Shown piece after piece: positions 33,634 through 43,910 of a stretch of DNA of 64,000 nucleotides (the stretch's first letter is position 1; every line of letters begins with the position of its first letter). The position numbers and the translations under genes are program-made. The notes under the pieces are model-generated. The model searched no databases. It was not told the DNA's origin and saw only the letters and a program-made list of their open reading frames with translations. Source of the stretch: Streblospio benedicti (Eukaryota > Annelida > Polychaeta > Spionida > Spionidae); the NCBI GenBank assembly GCA_019095985.1, contig CM032666.1:5443023-5507022 (forward strand), written 5' to 3'.

Positions 33634-33959
33634 ATAACATCAAAATAAGTAAGCCAAATTCATTATTTGAACGGCAGCAGGTCCTCTCATTATTCTTAGT
33701 ATTTGTTGTTGTGCCGTCTTAACTGCTGTATAAAATAAGTGCCAAAGATTTAAAAAAATTTAAGTTTATTTAATTTTGCTGAGCGCAAAGAGTTTTGGCT
33801 ACCTTTAGATATTTTAGCTCTGATGAGGAACTTTATGTTTGAAAGCGCTCAGAAAAATTAAATAAACTTGAAATTTTTTAAATCTTTGGCACTTATTTTA
33901 TACAGCAGTTAAGACGGCACAACAACAAATACTAAGAATAATAACATCAAAATATGTAA
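33634..33959. mobile_element. Retroposed fold-back insertion 1 (19 bp target duplication, 98 bp arms)
   Basis: A 19 bp direct repeat, ATAACATCAAAATA(A/T)GTAA, flanks the insertion (33634-33652 and 33941-33959). Inside are 36 nt of single-copy sequence, then a near-perfect palindrome 33689-33942 with arms of ~98 bp (33689-33786 and 33845-33942) and a ~58 nt spacer. A long, variable target duplication points to target-primed reverse transcription rather than to a cut-and-paste transposase. The spacer contains CTGATGAGGAAC...GTTTGAAA, like the catalytic core of a hammerhead ribozyme, which Penelope-like retroelements carry near their termini. Assignment to that group is a hypothesis. Confidence 0.7.
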
Positions 33960-34439
33960 CACAGACCATCTTTTCAAAGCATTGAAATTGCTTGTTGCCA
34001 CACTTTTTGTTTTCAACATTGCGTATCCCAAAGGAGCAAATGCTGCATTGTTTTGTTTTTTTAAAAATTATTATTAAATCTTCAGGATAGCAATAAGGCT
34101 GTACCAAAAGCTGTAAAAATTTTGTCTTATAATAGTAGATAATTTTTTGTGTGCATGCGTGTGTGCATGTGCTTGTGTGTGTGTGTGTGGAGAAAGGCGT
34201 GCAATGTTTCCATGTGTTTTCGTGATGGCTAAATAAACAAATAGTATGCATCGATAAAAAGAATGCACTGTTGCACAAGGGGGCGACAGTGCAGACTTTT
34301 ATTCGATGCATAATATGAGATGATTATCCAATTTAATACATGCTTCTCATCAAAGCTATATGTCGTTTATCTAATGCTTTTGTCTAAGATGTACTGTTCT
34401 TTTCTAAATTTTCAAAGAATTCCACAACTTAAAGTTCTC
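33960..34439. other. Non-coding with a (TG)n run
   Basis: A short TG-rich microsatellite lies at about 34152-34189. No gene recognised. Confidence 0.5.
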
Positions 34440-35160
34440 CGTCCACAGTGTGACCCGCACTGGAGGCAGCTCGAGGACCCGGCTCACGCCACCCGGTAGA
34501 AGGCTCCGGCCTTCTAGGCAAGGCAGCCTCTGGCGTAGGTGGCCGATAATCCGGGTCGTAAGCAACCCGGTCAACGGGCTCCGGGTCGCAACTCATTATC
34601 CTAAACTATATGCAACCATAACATGTTATATTTTGTAGTTAACTCGTGTCATTTAATTTACCCTGTTGTCACGCTGTCACAATATTTATTTTACGTAATA
34701 TAGCTTTTACTAGTTGTTGCACCCTATTATCATACTCATTTACTCTAAACTATATCTATTACGTAATGTGTATCTATTATACGTAGTGTAGTGCTCATTA
34801 TTTGTTACACTCTGTTGTCATATGCATTTACTCGTAAACTACATGTGTTCTGCGCATGTAATCATTGCAAAAATATGTATATGCTTCTGTAATTGCCACG
34901 CAAACCCTGCTCTCACTCTTCGTCACACAAATTTGTGCCTTCCTCTGGAGTAGAGCTCCAGACCGCCTGACCTTTCCAAAGTCAGGCAGCCCCTTTAAGG
35001 AGGGGGGGGGGCGGGGGGGGGGCGGGGTTGGAGGTGCGGTGTGACGTATGTGCACGAGAGCCATAACTCACCTTGGCCATACGCCACACACCGCTAGTTA
35101 GAGCTGGAGAAGCCAGACGGAGAAGAGTCTGCGTGGGATATGGGCAGCTCGCTGACTAAT
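34440..35160 (+). repeat. GC-rich block plus degenerate tandem repeats, probably part of a mobile element
   Basis: 34440-34600 is GC-rich (GGCTCCGGCCTTCTAGGC, AACCCGGTCAACGGG) in an AT-rich setting. A (C/T)TATTATCATACTCATTTACT-like block then recurs loosely near 34590, 34725 and 34817. 34900-35160 is again GC-richer and includes a CCTGACCTTTCCAAAGTCAGG hairpin. It resembles untranslated parts of retroelements, but no coding sequence or terminal repeat was found. Confidence 0.35.
34998..35033 (+). repeat. G-run, quadruplex-prone
   Basis: Three long G runs separated by single C residues, then GGGG and GG. It satisfies the usual pattern for a G-quadruplex on the plus strand. Length is assembly-sensitive. 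Confidence 0.7.
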
Positions 35161-36290
35161 GGTCAGTGAGTTGGACTTAGATTAAGCTTGAATTAAGACA
35201 GAACAAACGTATCTCTTCAATACCAAATATGATAAATGCATATAATAAGTTACATGGAATACAAAAGAACATTACAATAATAGATGACAATTACATAACA
35301 TAAAAGTTTAGACAACTATATGTCTTCTATGTGCTTCCTGTGTTTTGTTATTTTCCCCTAGCTATCTTCTGGCCGCCTTAACCGTGTTGCATAATAACCG
35401 TTTGCTTTGAATGATAAGCCTTTTGTTTAATGTTTAAATTAAAAGACTTGTTCACCAAAAGAATTGCTTTTCATCCAGCACTATTTAAGCTTCAATTGCC
35501 TCTTTGTGTCTAATTGGTGGGAAACTGCAGGAGGCGGTCATAGTTGCCTAACAATAGAATAGGCAGCTAATGGACATTCTTACTGTAAGGTTAATCCTTC
35601 TTACATAATATCTCTTCACCGGTCATGCACTGTGAATACAATCAACATGTTATTTGGAGAGGGAGGAAGTTGGTCAGGGCAAAAGAATGTGATAAACAAC
35701 TGATTGTAAAATAACTGTTTATAGATCATTAATTTGGAAACATAAATAACATCTTTAAAGTAACAGTTTATAGTCTGAATTTGAAAATAGTAATATCTTA
35801 ATGCTGCAATTAATGTATACAATTCATGTTGCTATGGAAAATACTATTATAATAGATGAAACAAAAATTGTCATGTAAATGATTGTATTTGTTGAATGCA
35901 GTAGAAAGTTCATGTCTTTTTTCATATTGCATAATTTGCATGTATACTAGACTATTAACCCTACATTTAAACACATATACAATGATACAATCGATGAAAT
36001 GTGTAATCAATTAAGTGAGCAGGTAATCAAAATGTGTAGCTATGTAAATGTAATATTTTTGGAAGAAACGTTGAAATAGTTTCAATACAAATGACATGCA
36101 AAACAAAAGTTATACATTATAACCCAGAAGGTAAAGATAATGATAAAAATACAATTGAACACAGCAGAGAAATGGTCAACACTATATACATCTAAAACTA
36201 TCATAGGATTAACAATTCATAATCTAACAGCTATTAGCTGTCGAAATCTATGCCTCAATAAACTGTAAATAGTCATTATTTTTATCATGT
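35161..36290. other. Non-coding, downstream of the 791-codon gene
   Basis: A TGGTCAGTGAGTTGGACTTA near 35160 resembles the head of the SINE at 39020. Otherwise AT-rich. It would include the 3' untranslated region of the minus-strand gene; possible AATAAA-like signals are too common here to choose one. Confidence 0.4.
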
Positions 36291-38666
36291 CTACATGGAA
36301 AACTGTGGCGGCGTCAAAACACTGACGTGCAGTAGTTGGAGTATTTTAGCTTTCAGACTTGAATCGATAGCTATCTGCGTGCCTCTCTCCAATCCGCGTA
36401 AAAACTCTATGGACATCAATGCCATCTTCTGAAACCAATGTGCCAGTATTTCAAGAAAGTCTTGAGTCATTTCATTGTACACAGCAGTTTCTTCGTCATC
36501 TGTTAGTGGGTCGGAACTATCGCAATGACCTTCCTGGCAGTTTTCACTGGCAGACGGCCTGGCCTGTGCAGAAGTTTTCTCAGTTGGAGAATTTGATTCA
36601 TCCTGCTTAGATGCGGTGTTATCATGCGCATTTTCCCCATTCTCTTCATTCGCGGGTTTGGAGCCCTTGTAACTAGACTTGTTAGCCTTCTTCAGTCCTG
36701 CATTTGGCACTCCAGCTTTTTCAGTCAGATGTAGAAAGAAGTCGATCAGAAGCCACAGCAGACGACCCACATAGCGTTGAATCCGTATTTTAATGTCTAA
36801 CAACGGTATATAACACTTGCCCGGATATTTATAATCTTTAGATGTTAGGTCTCGACAAAACTGCACCACTGGGTTCATTACTTGCGGTGATAATGAGTCT
36901 ATGCCCAAAGCTCGGCTTAATCTGTCAACATCCAAAGCTCGCGATCGGCTTAATCTGTCAACATTCTCAGCAATCTTTGCCAGTTTATACTTGTTTCTGA
37001 CTTTCATAACATCAAAGTACACATCTCTCGTCTTGCGTTCGGCAGCGACGTCGGCTTGATACTCCAGAGCCATTGTTATGTAGACGAATTCTTGGATGAA
37101 ATGGTACCATTTGTCAGCTTTCATAGCACCTTCGAACACACATTCCTGCATGACAGACGTTTTGAACGTTTTTACATTACGTGCCACATAAACGAACGTT
37201 TGACAGAGGTCAGTGGTATATGTTTCGACAGCAATACTAAACATCACGGCGATGTTTGGGTCATAGAAACTCACCACGTTGTCGTCAAAGCAGGATACAT
37301 TAGCAATATCAGCTGGCCTTGTGAATGTAGAGATGTCGACATTATGGGGATCATCTGCAAAGAAGGCAGCAAAGTATTCACTTTGTTGCTTGTCTCTATT
37401 TGATTGATCTGTTTCTGGACCACTTGGTTTGTCTGTCGAAGTTGACTTTTCACTTTTAGATGTACTTTGACTAGCAGTCATTCTTGTCTGAGTGCCCTGT
37501 GAAGAAGATCTACTTTGCCGGTCAATTATCCCTTTGGCATATGCCTTTGCATGTGACTTTAGTGACAACATTGAGTCACCATAGTGTAGGGTTAAGTCTT
37601 CTGTATCAACCCCCGTTATCTTTGAATATGCAATGCCAACCGGAGCTTGTGGCTTGAACTTTTTAGCTTCTTGTACCTTTGATGTCATCTGGGGGTTGGT
37701 TTTTGATTTGGACTGGATCGAATGCTGCAGTGTTTTCGGGCGAACATCAAATGGCTTATCCTCATTGTATGATGCACTTGGCGGTATCTTACTTTCTTGG
37801 TTAGCATCTTCACTTGCTACTTCAGATCTATTAAGCTGGAAGGTTATGGTGCTACTTCGATTTTCACCACTGCTGTTGGCACCGTCTTGGTGATCAATGA
37901 CCGTGACTGGTTCGCCAGGCTTGAGGGTAATCCTCTTTGTAAATGTTGGCGGCGTGGTAACAACAATATCAGTTATATTCCCAGTTTTCTTCATCTCACT
38001 TCTAACTTCTTTTCTTGGTTGGTCTGCACTGCCCTGATCGTCACCAAAAACGAGGTCGGTGATGGGTTTCCAATCCTCTACCAAGTGCTCAGCAAAGGTC
38101 ACCGAAGGTCTCGATTCTTGATTGTCAGAGCCAAGGCACTGACTAGCCTCGTCGTACGCTTCTAATGGTTTGACAGTCTGGTCGGAGGTAGTAGTAGAAA
38201 AAGCTGTTCTGTTCTTAATCGTTTGTTTATTCTTGCCGATGTTTCGTTCTACTCTACCCTTACCTTCTGCGTTACCCGTGAAAGTACGTTCAGCATGACA
38301 TGGTTTGTCTGCAGTAGCACTGGGTATAGAAACTTGAATCTTCTTTGTCTTGCTGGCTTTAGAATTGCCTTTGTTCCAAAAAGATCGACTGGATTCTTTG
38401 AATTCTTCTAAATTTTTTAGATTCAGGCCGCCCGCAGTAGACACAGCTGTTCCGTTCTGACTTGTTTGTTTCTTCTTGCAGATGTTACGTTCTGCATTAC
38501 CCACGAGAGTACATTCAGCGCCACGTGTTTGCTCTGCAATACCGGGCATAGAAATTTCATCTGTCTTCTTTGTCTTGCTGTCTGGGACTTCGCTTTCATT
38601 TGACTTGTTTGCTTTTGAAGGCCTGGTCTTCGAGGTATTTTTACCCTTTTTACCCTTTGAAGCCAT
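36291..38666 (-). CDS. Orphan intronless protein, 791 residues, function unknown
   Basis: By far the longest open frame of the window. I start it at the ATG at 38666 because its context (CCAAAATGG) is good; the frame stays open 21 codons upstream but without an ATG, and a TTTTTGCAG just upstream could be an acceptor. Residues ~1-430 are Ser/Lys/Thr-rich and probably disordered. They contain an internal duplication: AE(C/R)T..GNAE..RNI.K.KQT..N.TA.ST at ~50-80 and ~125-160. Residues ~430-650 look folded (EYFAAFFADDP, DNVVSFYDPNIAVMF, WYHFIQEFVYITMALEYQ), with a short duplicated VDRLSR(S)RAL near 570. Then come an amphipathic YVGRLLWLLIDFFLHLTEK, an acidic disordered linker (~660-725) and a helical C-terminus (DFLEILAHWFQKMALMSIEF). 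No signal peptide. No family recognised; a single long exon suggests a retrogene, a young gene or an element-derived gene. Confidence 0.7.
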   Translation of the reverse strand: MASKGKKGKNTSKTRPSKANKSNESEVPDSKTKKTDEISMPGIAEQTRGAECTLVGNAERNICKKKQTSQNGTAVSTAGGLNLKNLEEFKESSRSFWNKGNSKASKTKKIQVSIPSATADKPCHAERTFTGNAEGKGRVERNIGKNKQTIKNRTAFSTTTSDQTVKPLEAYDEASQCLGSDNQESRPSVTFAEHLVEDWKPITDLVFGDDQGSADQPRKEVRSEMKKTGNITDIVVTTPPTFTKRITLKPGEPVTVIDHQDGANSSGENRSSTITFQLNRSEVASEDANQESKIPPSASYNEDKPFDVRPKTLQHSIQSKSKTNPQMTSKVQEAKKFKPQAPVGIAYSKITGVDTEDLTLHYGDSMLSLKSHAKAYAKGIIDRQSRSSSQGTQTRMTASQSTSKSEKSTSTDKPSGPETDQSNRDKQQSEYFAAFFADDPHNVDISTFTRPADIANVSCFDDNVVSFYDPNIAVMFSIAVETYTTDLCQTFVYVARNVKTFKTSVMQECVFEGAMKADKWYHFIQEFVYITMALEYQADVAAERKTRDVYFDVMKVRNKYKLAKIAENVDRLSRSRALDVDRLSRALGIDSLSPQVMNPVVQFCRDLTSKDYKYPGKCYIPLLDIKIRIQRYVGRLLWLLIDFFLHLTEKAGVPNAGLKKANKSSYKGSKPANEENGENAHDNTASKQDESNSPTEKTSAQARPSASENCQEGHCDSSDPLTDDEETAVYNEMTQDFLEILAHWFQKMALMSIEFLRGLERGTQIAIDSSLKAKILQLLHVSVLTPPQFSM

Positions 38667-38735
38667 TTTGGAATAGAGCCAACTCTTGGTTCGCCAAGCT
38701 GCTCTTGTCACGTGTACTGCAAAAACCACAAGCTA

Positions 38736-38738
<3 letters not shown>

Positions 38739-38774
<36 letters not shown>
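38739..38774. repeat. (TA)n microsatellite upstream of the 791-codon gene
   Basis: About 18 TA units, ~75 bp upstream of the chosen start codon. It would lie in the 5' leader or promoter of that gene. Confidence 0.9.
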
Positions 38775-38778
<4 letters not shown>

Positions 38779-38814
38779 GATTACAGATATACGGAATATC
38801 ATAATGTAATACAT

Positions 38815-40090
38815 AGGTATCTGGACGTTTTGCCGGTGTGGACGTTTTGTCAGTGCTTTTCTGGACGATTTGCCGATGTTGTGTGGACGTTTTGTCGGTG
38901 GTTGAGGGGGTGGGAAATGAGGAGAGGGTAGGAGCTTTTATTGTATTTTATAATTGGGTTGGGGGAGGGATGCATGATGGAAGGGAAAGAGGGGGTGGCT
39001 GTGCAGAGAAGGAGCTTCTGGTTTTGTGGCTGAGTGGTTAGTGAGTTGGACTTGTGTCCAGAAGGACGATGGTTCAATTCACGGTCGGGTTTGGTGGTGA
39101 GTTTTGAGCAAACTCATCACTAAACAGTTGGTTGCACACTGCTCCGTGGTACCTACAAGTTTAATAGGTACAGGTGAGGCGAGTGAAAGCTAATGTGAGT
39201 GATTAGCATTTGTGCACAACAGCAAATGATGTGATTGCTGTATGCTCCCCAGGGAGTTGAGAGAGATAATAAGCAGAAACTTTTCAGTAGTTTATATAAT
39301 CTGCATATTGTATGATTTTATACTTGTGTGTATTTATTGTTTCGTTGCCTTTACCTATTTGTTAATATGAGTAGATACATAAAAGCATCTAATGTATGGA
39401 AATATCACAATAATAAACTGGATTAAAACCTCACAGCATACACAGGTGTTTGATTCTATTACTGACAGTAAATAATTAGTGGGCAATTACATCAATTTAA
39501 GAAAGGAATAATGGGAAGACTAGTTGATTATGATTATAAACATAGCTTATCATCTGCTTGTTCAAAACTATGAACATACTATAAACAAACTATATAACTG
39601 TAAGACACAGTCCAAGATGTTGTCCAAATGTGAACTACCGAACAAGCTAGCACATGGCATGTAGTTGTATACAAAACTGATATAGACTGCATACGTGAGA
39701 AAGCCGGTTAAGGCTCAGATATCTAGACTCCAGCATATTAGAGTCAGTCTAAGATGTACTTAGGGGAGATGTGTGGAGTATGATTTTTTTAATATGAGTC
39801 AAATTCAATTAGATATTACAGCCTATGAAATGGAAATGATAGAGTGGACCTTGCAGGGTCACCTCCCTTCTAAGAAAGTTCTATAACATTGAATATTTGA
39901 TTACTGACAAATATCCCTATATTAATGGGGGGCTAACGAGAGATTTAAAGGGTTAACATAACGTCAATTAATTCACTTACGGCAAACCGTCTCACCGGCA
40001 AAACGTCCAATCAATAAAAAATATGGTCATCGACGTAAAGGTTGGACGTTCTGCCGCCATAAATCCACACCGGCAAAACGTCTAGAAACC
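38815..40090. mobile_element. GGACGTTTTGCCGG-type inverted-repeat transposon, 1.28 kb
   Basis: The left end GGTATCTGGACGTTTTGCCG continues GTGTGGA, and the right end TCCACACCGGCAAAACGTCT continues AGAAACC; they are inverted, ~27 bp. Further GGACGTTTTG(C/T)CGGTG boxes follow at 38840, 38863 and 38884, and inverted ones at 39982 and 40000. The flanks AATACATA and AATATACATA may be a decayed target duplication. Non-autonomous; it carries a SINE. Its left end lies only ~150 bp from the start of the 791-codon gene. Confidence 0.7.
39020..39290 (+). mobile_element. tRNA-derived SINE (tRNA-Ser/Leu-like head)
   Basis: Box A TGGCTGAGTGGTTAGTGAGT and box B GATGGTTCAATTC, with a spacing long enough for a class II tRNA, followed by a tRNA-unrelated body (TGAGCAAACTCATCACTAAA, TCCGTGGTACCTACAAG). 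Not a tRNA gene: acceptor stem and anticodon arm are not intact. Nested in the 38815-40090 element. Confidence 0.65.
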
Positions 40091-40107
40091 AATATACATA
40101 CACTATT

Positions 40108-40243
40108 ACACTTTGCTTTTGTGCAATTTTTTTATGAAGCTGTACCTCGACTCAAGAAGGCTTGAGAGCTTTCAATCCATCCCGGATCTTCGGCAGGATT
40201 GAAAGCTCTCAGCTTTATAAAAAAATGCACAAAAGCAAAGTGT
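40108..40243. repeat. 136 bp palindrome with two-part stem
   Basis: The outer arms start ACACTTTGCTTTTGTGCA (40108) and end with its complement at 40243, ~34 bp. After a one-sided 22 nt bulge an inner stem GAGAGCTTTCAATCC pairs perfectly with GGATTGAAAGCTCTC around a ~17 nt loop (CGGATCTTCGG). No flanking duplication was found. It sits 18 bp from the end of the neighbouring transposon. Confidence 0.75.
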
Positions 40244-41195
40244 TATCGTGGATGTATAAGTATTTAAACTTGTGCAGATGAAAATTCAATAAAATATAAA
40301 TTTTCTTACCTGAAATCAAACCAAACCACCGCAGCTCGTTGTTCCCAATACCATATTGCACCGATAGTTTTATAAGTTTATGTTTATTCACAACGTCTAT
40401 ATTACCACATGATATTAGGATACAGATTATTGCAATAGTACGATTCTTTGATAATACACACGACAGTTGTGATGCACATGTTTTACAATATCTAACCTTA
40501 TCATATCAATAGCAAACGTATTCAAGATTTGCATCTACTCGGCAATCATATGAAAAACATGCAATGGTCATAATGCAAACAAATGATTTAGAATATATAA
40601 ATAATGAACAAACGTGTAAGATTCATGATCCTTTCATGTTAATGATGTTGGTCATCCGGGTAGATCATTACCCAATCTTCGACGTTTCAATTATACTAAT
40701 CATTTGCACTCGGAGCTACTCGGAATGTTTCGGAGCTCAACAGATCTGTGAGAGTAGCGCAAACATACGAGGATTGCCGATTGGCTCGTTTGAAGACTAG
40801 TAGACCTTGCTGTGTGTAGTTCCGTTAGAGGCTATGCATTGAGATAGCCTTATGGATTTGAAGTGAAAATGCACCAGGTAGGCGAGCCGACCCACCCCCT
40901 CCAATCCCACCTCCTCCGTATTTGTAAATACAGATTCTAGCTCATCTGTATCACTATGCACCTTCAGTGTTCGTGGGTACCCAGCCCATTGAATTTCTTG
41001 TCGCGCCCCCTACTCTCAAAACACTGACCTACAGAAAGGATATGCAACTCAAAAGTTACAATTGCAATGTAAGGTTATGCAAGTCAGATTCCTGTATGTA
41101 GTCCCTATTGACTGTGTGGATTAAAATAGTAACGTGTGGAATTGATGCCTACTGGACTGAAAACATAATGCACGGACTGGCAGATCACTCATGCA
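40244..41195. other. Non-coding
   Basis: No gene or repeat recognised. Confidence 0.4.
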
Positions 41196-41441
41196 ACTTT
41201 AAGTTGTGATATATATGTGTTTCCCAGTGCTTGCGGATACATTTTACACTTCTTTCTCTCTCTCACGTCTTTTTAGCAAGCATATTTCTACCAACGATAT
41301 GTATAGCTAAAGACAGGTTTTACAACCCTAAGCTTCCATTTGACAAATGGAACCTGTCCTCAGCTATATCTATCGTTGGTAGAAATATGCTTGCTAAAAA
41401 GACGTGAGAGAGAGAAAGAAGTGTAAAAACTTTAAGTTGTG
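41196..41441. mobile_element. Retroposed fold-back insertion 2 (14 bp target duplication, ~77 bp arms)
   Basis: The 14 bp AACTTTAAGTTGTG occurs at 41196-41209 and 41428-41441. Between them are ~32 nt of single-copy sequence and a palindrome 41242-41429 whose arms (41242-41318 and 41352-41429) differ at only a few positions. The spacer has its own TCCATTTGACAAATGGA stem. The layout is the same as at 33634-33959, though the arm sequences are unrelated. Confidence 0.7.
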
Positions 41442-41667
41442 GTTTTAGTGAATGCTATGAGTACATAGTGTTATGTATAATTGTAAGTGTAAAATCTTAG
41501 TCATGCCTACTTTCAAGGTATGCCCTTTGTATTTGTTTTGTCATCAAGCCAACTAAATCTTAGCTGGAAAACAGTTTGAAATGGGGACATGTGTGATAAT
41601 TGGTGCCCTGAAAGTGTTAGCTGAAATGACAAGGGTTTTAAACAAACTATTACGTATTTTGAACCCT

Positions 41668-42900
41668 GGGGCCGGTTGCACAAAGCAATTTTACGTTCAC
41701 CATCATGTGTTTTACGGTAGTGTCAGTACTTTTTCGTAAAATTTCAGTTGCACTAAAAAAACTACGATATCGTAGATCGTATAATTGCAGTTTTCATTCG
41801 TAAAAAAAATCACGAATATCGTAAGAAAATGACCGGGCTAAAAGGTAGCGCCAGTGTCGTGGATTTGTTCTCGTCTGTGTTATGTTTGTCATTTGTAAAT
41901 GAAATATTCATGATATTGGTTTGATTGAACATTAACTTGCACAAATTGGAAGCCTCTATTGAGGGGAGTATATAGCCTCGATGAAAACCGTTCCCCCAAC
42001 AATTTTATTCCCAATCACCATTTTCATGTGCAGCGTTCTTATAATGGCACAGTTTAATAAATGGTGCTCGAAAAGATGGTCTTACTATAGAGGTGGTCAT
42101 TTTGGAGAGGTGGTGTTTTTATGATTTGCGTTGATATTGTAGTTTTCATTTGTGCATTAAGAATTATTGATTTATCTATATATGTATGTCAATCAGATTA
42201 TTTCAATCAGTGATTTACTCTTTTAAATGCATTAATTCATTAGCAGACATCGACTCTGGAAGACAGTGGTTTGATTTACAATGAATACAATTCGATGTTC
42301 ATGATTAGTACAGTTCAGTGTACAGTAGAACCTCCAATTAAGTCCAACTCTCTAATTAGACTATTTCTTGCAGTCATAAAGAGGTCGACGGTCAACACAC
42401 TCCATAAAGAGACCACCTATAAATTAAGATAGCTTGGTGGTCATAATATTTGTTCTACTGCATTCTATCAATGATAGAAATATGAGCTATTTGAAATAAG
42501 TTTGCGAGTATATTCTGCCACACACACCCCACCCCCAATTGGTCTCTTTTAGCATGCACGAATCATAGTCTGCATGGGTTTTGAACGTGGAATTGATAGT
42601 AAACATGCCAAAAATTCTATGAAAATAAGGTATTTTGGTGATAAAGGGGGGATGGATCTTTTAAAATTGAAATGAAAGGCTTTAAGAGTCGAACAAGAGA
42701 GAAACAAGTTGCTTATAAAGTCAGTTCCATTTGCGGTAATGTACTACATTTTGCGATCGTAAATTCAAACGATGATACTGCTTTGACGACTACGAACTTT
42801 TGGCTTTGTGCAACCCACGTAACGACCATCGTTTTCGTATCGTTACTCGTTTCGTGATCGTAAATTTTTGTTCGTATTTCGTGATTTGTTTGTGCAACCT
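41668..42900. mobile_element. GGGGCCGGTTGCACAAA-ended DNA transposon
   Basis: The left end GGGGCCGGTTGCACAAAGCA and a right end ...TTTGTGCAACC (42900) are inverted. TTACG/CGTAA-type boxes (TCGTAAAAAAAATCACGAAT; TTCGTGATCGTAAATTTTTG) crowd both subterminal zones. The ends resemble the better-defined element at 15934-17292, so the same broad superfamily is likely. No transposase. It contains a MITE at 42323 and a second MITE-like piece near 42060-42110. Confidence 0.55.
42323..42460. mobile_element. Tc1/mariner-like MITE, third copy
   Basis: CAGTAGAACCTCCAATTAAG at the left after TA, and TTGTTCTACTG at the right. Interior AAAGAGACCACCTATAAATT, as in the other copies. Confidence 0.75.
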
Positions 42901-43623
42901 TAAATGGAATATGGTTAAATGTTCTGACAGCCACACAGAGTTAAATCTTTTCAAGCTTATCAACGACCATCTTCACATGAATATATTGCCGAACATGAGC
43001 GCAAAGGTCCAAACTACTAGAAATCGCAAATTCCGTTTGCAACGAGAAACACCACTAGCCCCATCTTTCCCTGCTAAAGACACTAAATTGCTTTCTTGAG
43101 AAAATGGTGAGAATCACACGTGGAATCGCGAGTTTTATATGGTGACTGATTCCAGTTCTACATTTATTGGCATGCTATTGCTATGGTCCACATCATTTCT
43201 GCTGGCATTAGATACTGGCTCACGCAATACGATCCCTGAAGATGTCATGCATTCGATGAAGACCACTTTTAAAGATCTGGAGGACATGGCTAAAGAGCTT
43301 ACACTCATTGACGCCAAATACTGCATTTAGGTAGCGTGGCCAGGTCTGGCACTATTTTTTCTAGTCTTTTAACTAGTTTGGTATTATTACTTTCTGTTTT
43401 AATGTATGCGTTCCTTTTATTTTACCGATTTGAAATTTTATTTCAGAATTTTAATTGTTCTGCTCAACATCTTTCAAAGTCTATTCCGAATATTGTTTAA
43501 TGAAATATAATTTGTTTTAAATGTTGCTTAGACATAAATTAACGGCAAGTATAGTATATTTTAAGCATGGAGAGCTTTTCAAATCATATTTAATTCTCAA
43601 GATTTTATACATTCATATACGTT
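42901..43623. other. Non-coding
   Basis: An open stretch of 64 codons at 43139-43330 has natural-looking composition but no splice signals or recognisable motif. Not called as a gene. Confidence 0.35.
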
Positions 43624-43910
43624 TGTGAGCAAATGTTAGTTAGAGGTGCAGGGTGGGACAATTGTAGCATGTCACCATTGAGCAAGTCAATTAAACCCTT
43701 TAATATTGACCCCGCACCGTGATGGCCCGTACGTCCCGCACTCGCACTTTCCAGCAATAGTTACGTTGTTTTTACGTAACTATACTGCTGCGTGCGTAGT
43801 GTTGACGAAGGTATGCCCTTACGTCCCGGTTTCCCTTGGTGATGGGACAATTTAGCAGGTGTCCCACACCAAAGACCGAATAGCCAACAGTTTAGCTTGA
43901 GAAGTTGTTG
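43624..43910 (+). repeat. 5' LTR (part shared with the 3' copy)
   Basis: Similarity to the downstream copy ends after GCTTGAGAAGTTGTTGC. The left LTR may go on to ~44335, where an AATAAA and a TTGTGCA end are seen, but that part has no partner downstream. Confidence 0.6.

Noticed and set aside
33898-34311. 137-codon minus-strand frame with His/Thr repeat
   Set aside because: The low-complexity part comes from the TG microsatellite and the rest has no coding character.
37056-38165. Plus-strand open frames of 86-122 codons opposite the 791-codon gene
   Set aside because: Antisense shadows of a long coding frame; no independent start context or domain.
39026-39100. tRNA-Ser/Leu gene
   Set aside because: Boxes are present but acceptor and anticodon arms are not intact; a tRNA-unrelated SINE body follows.
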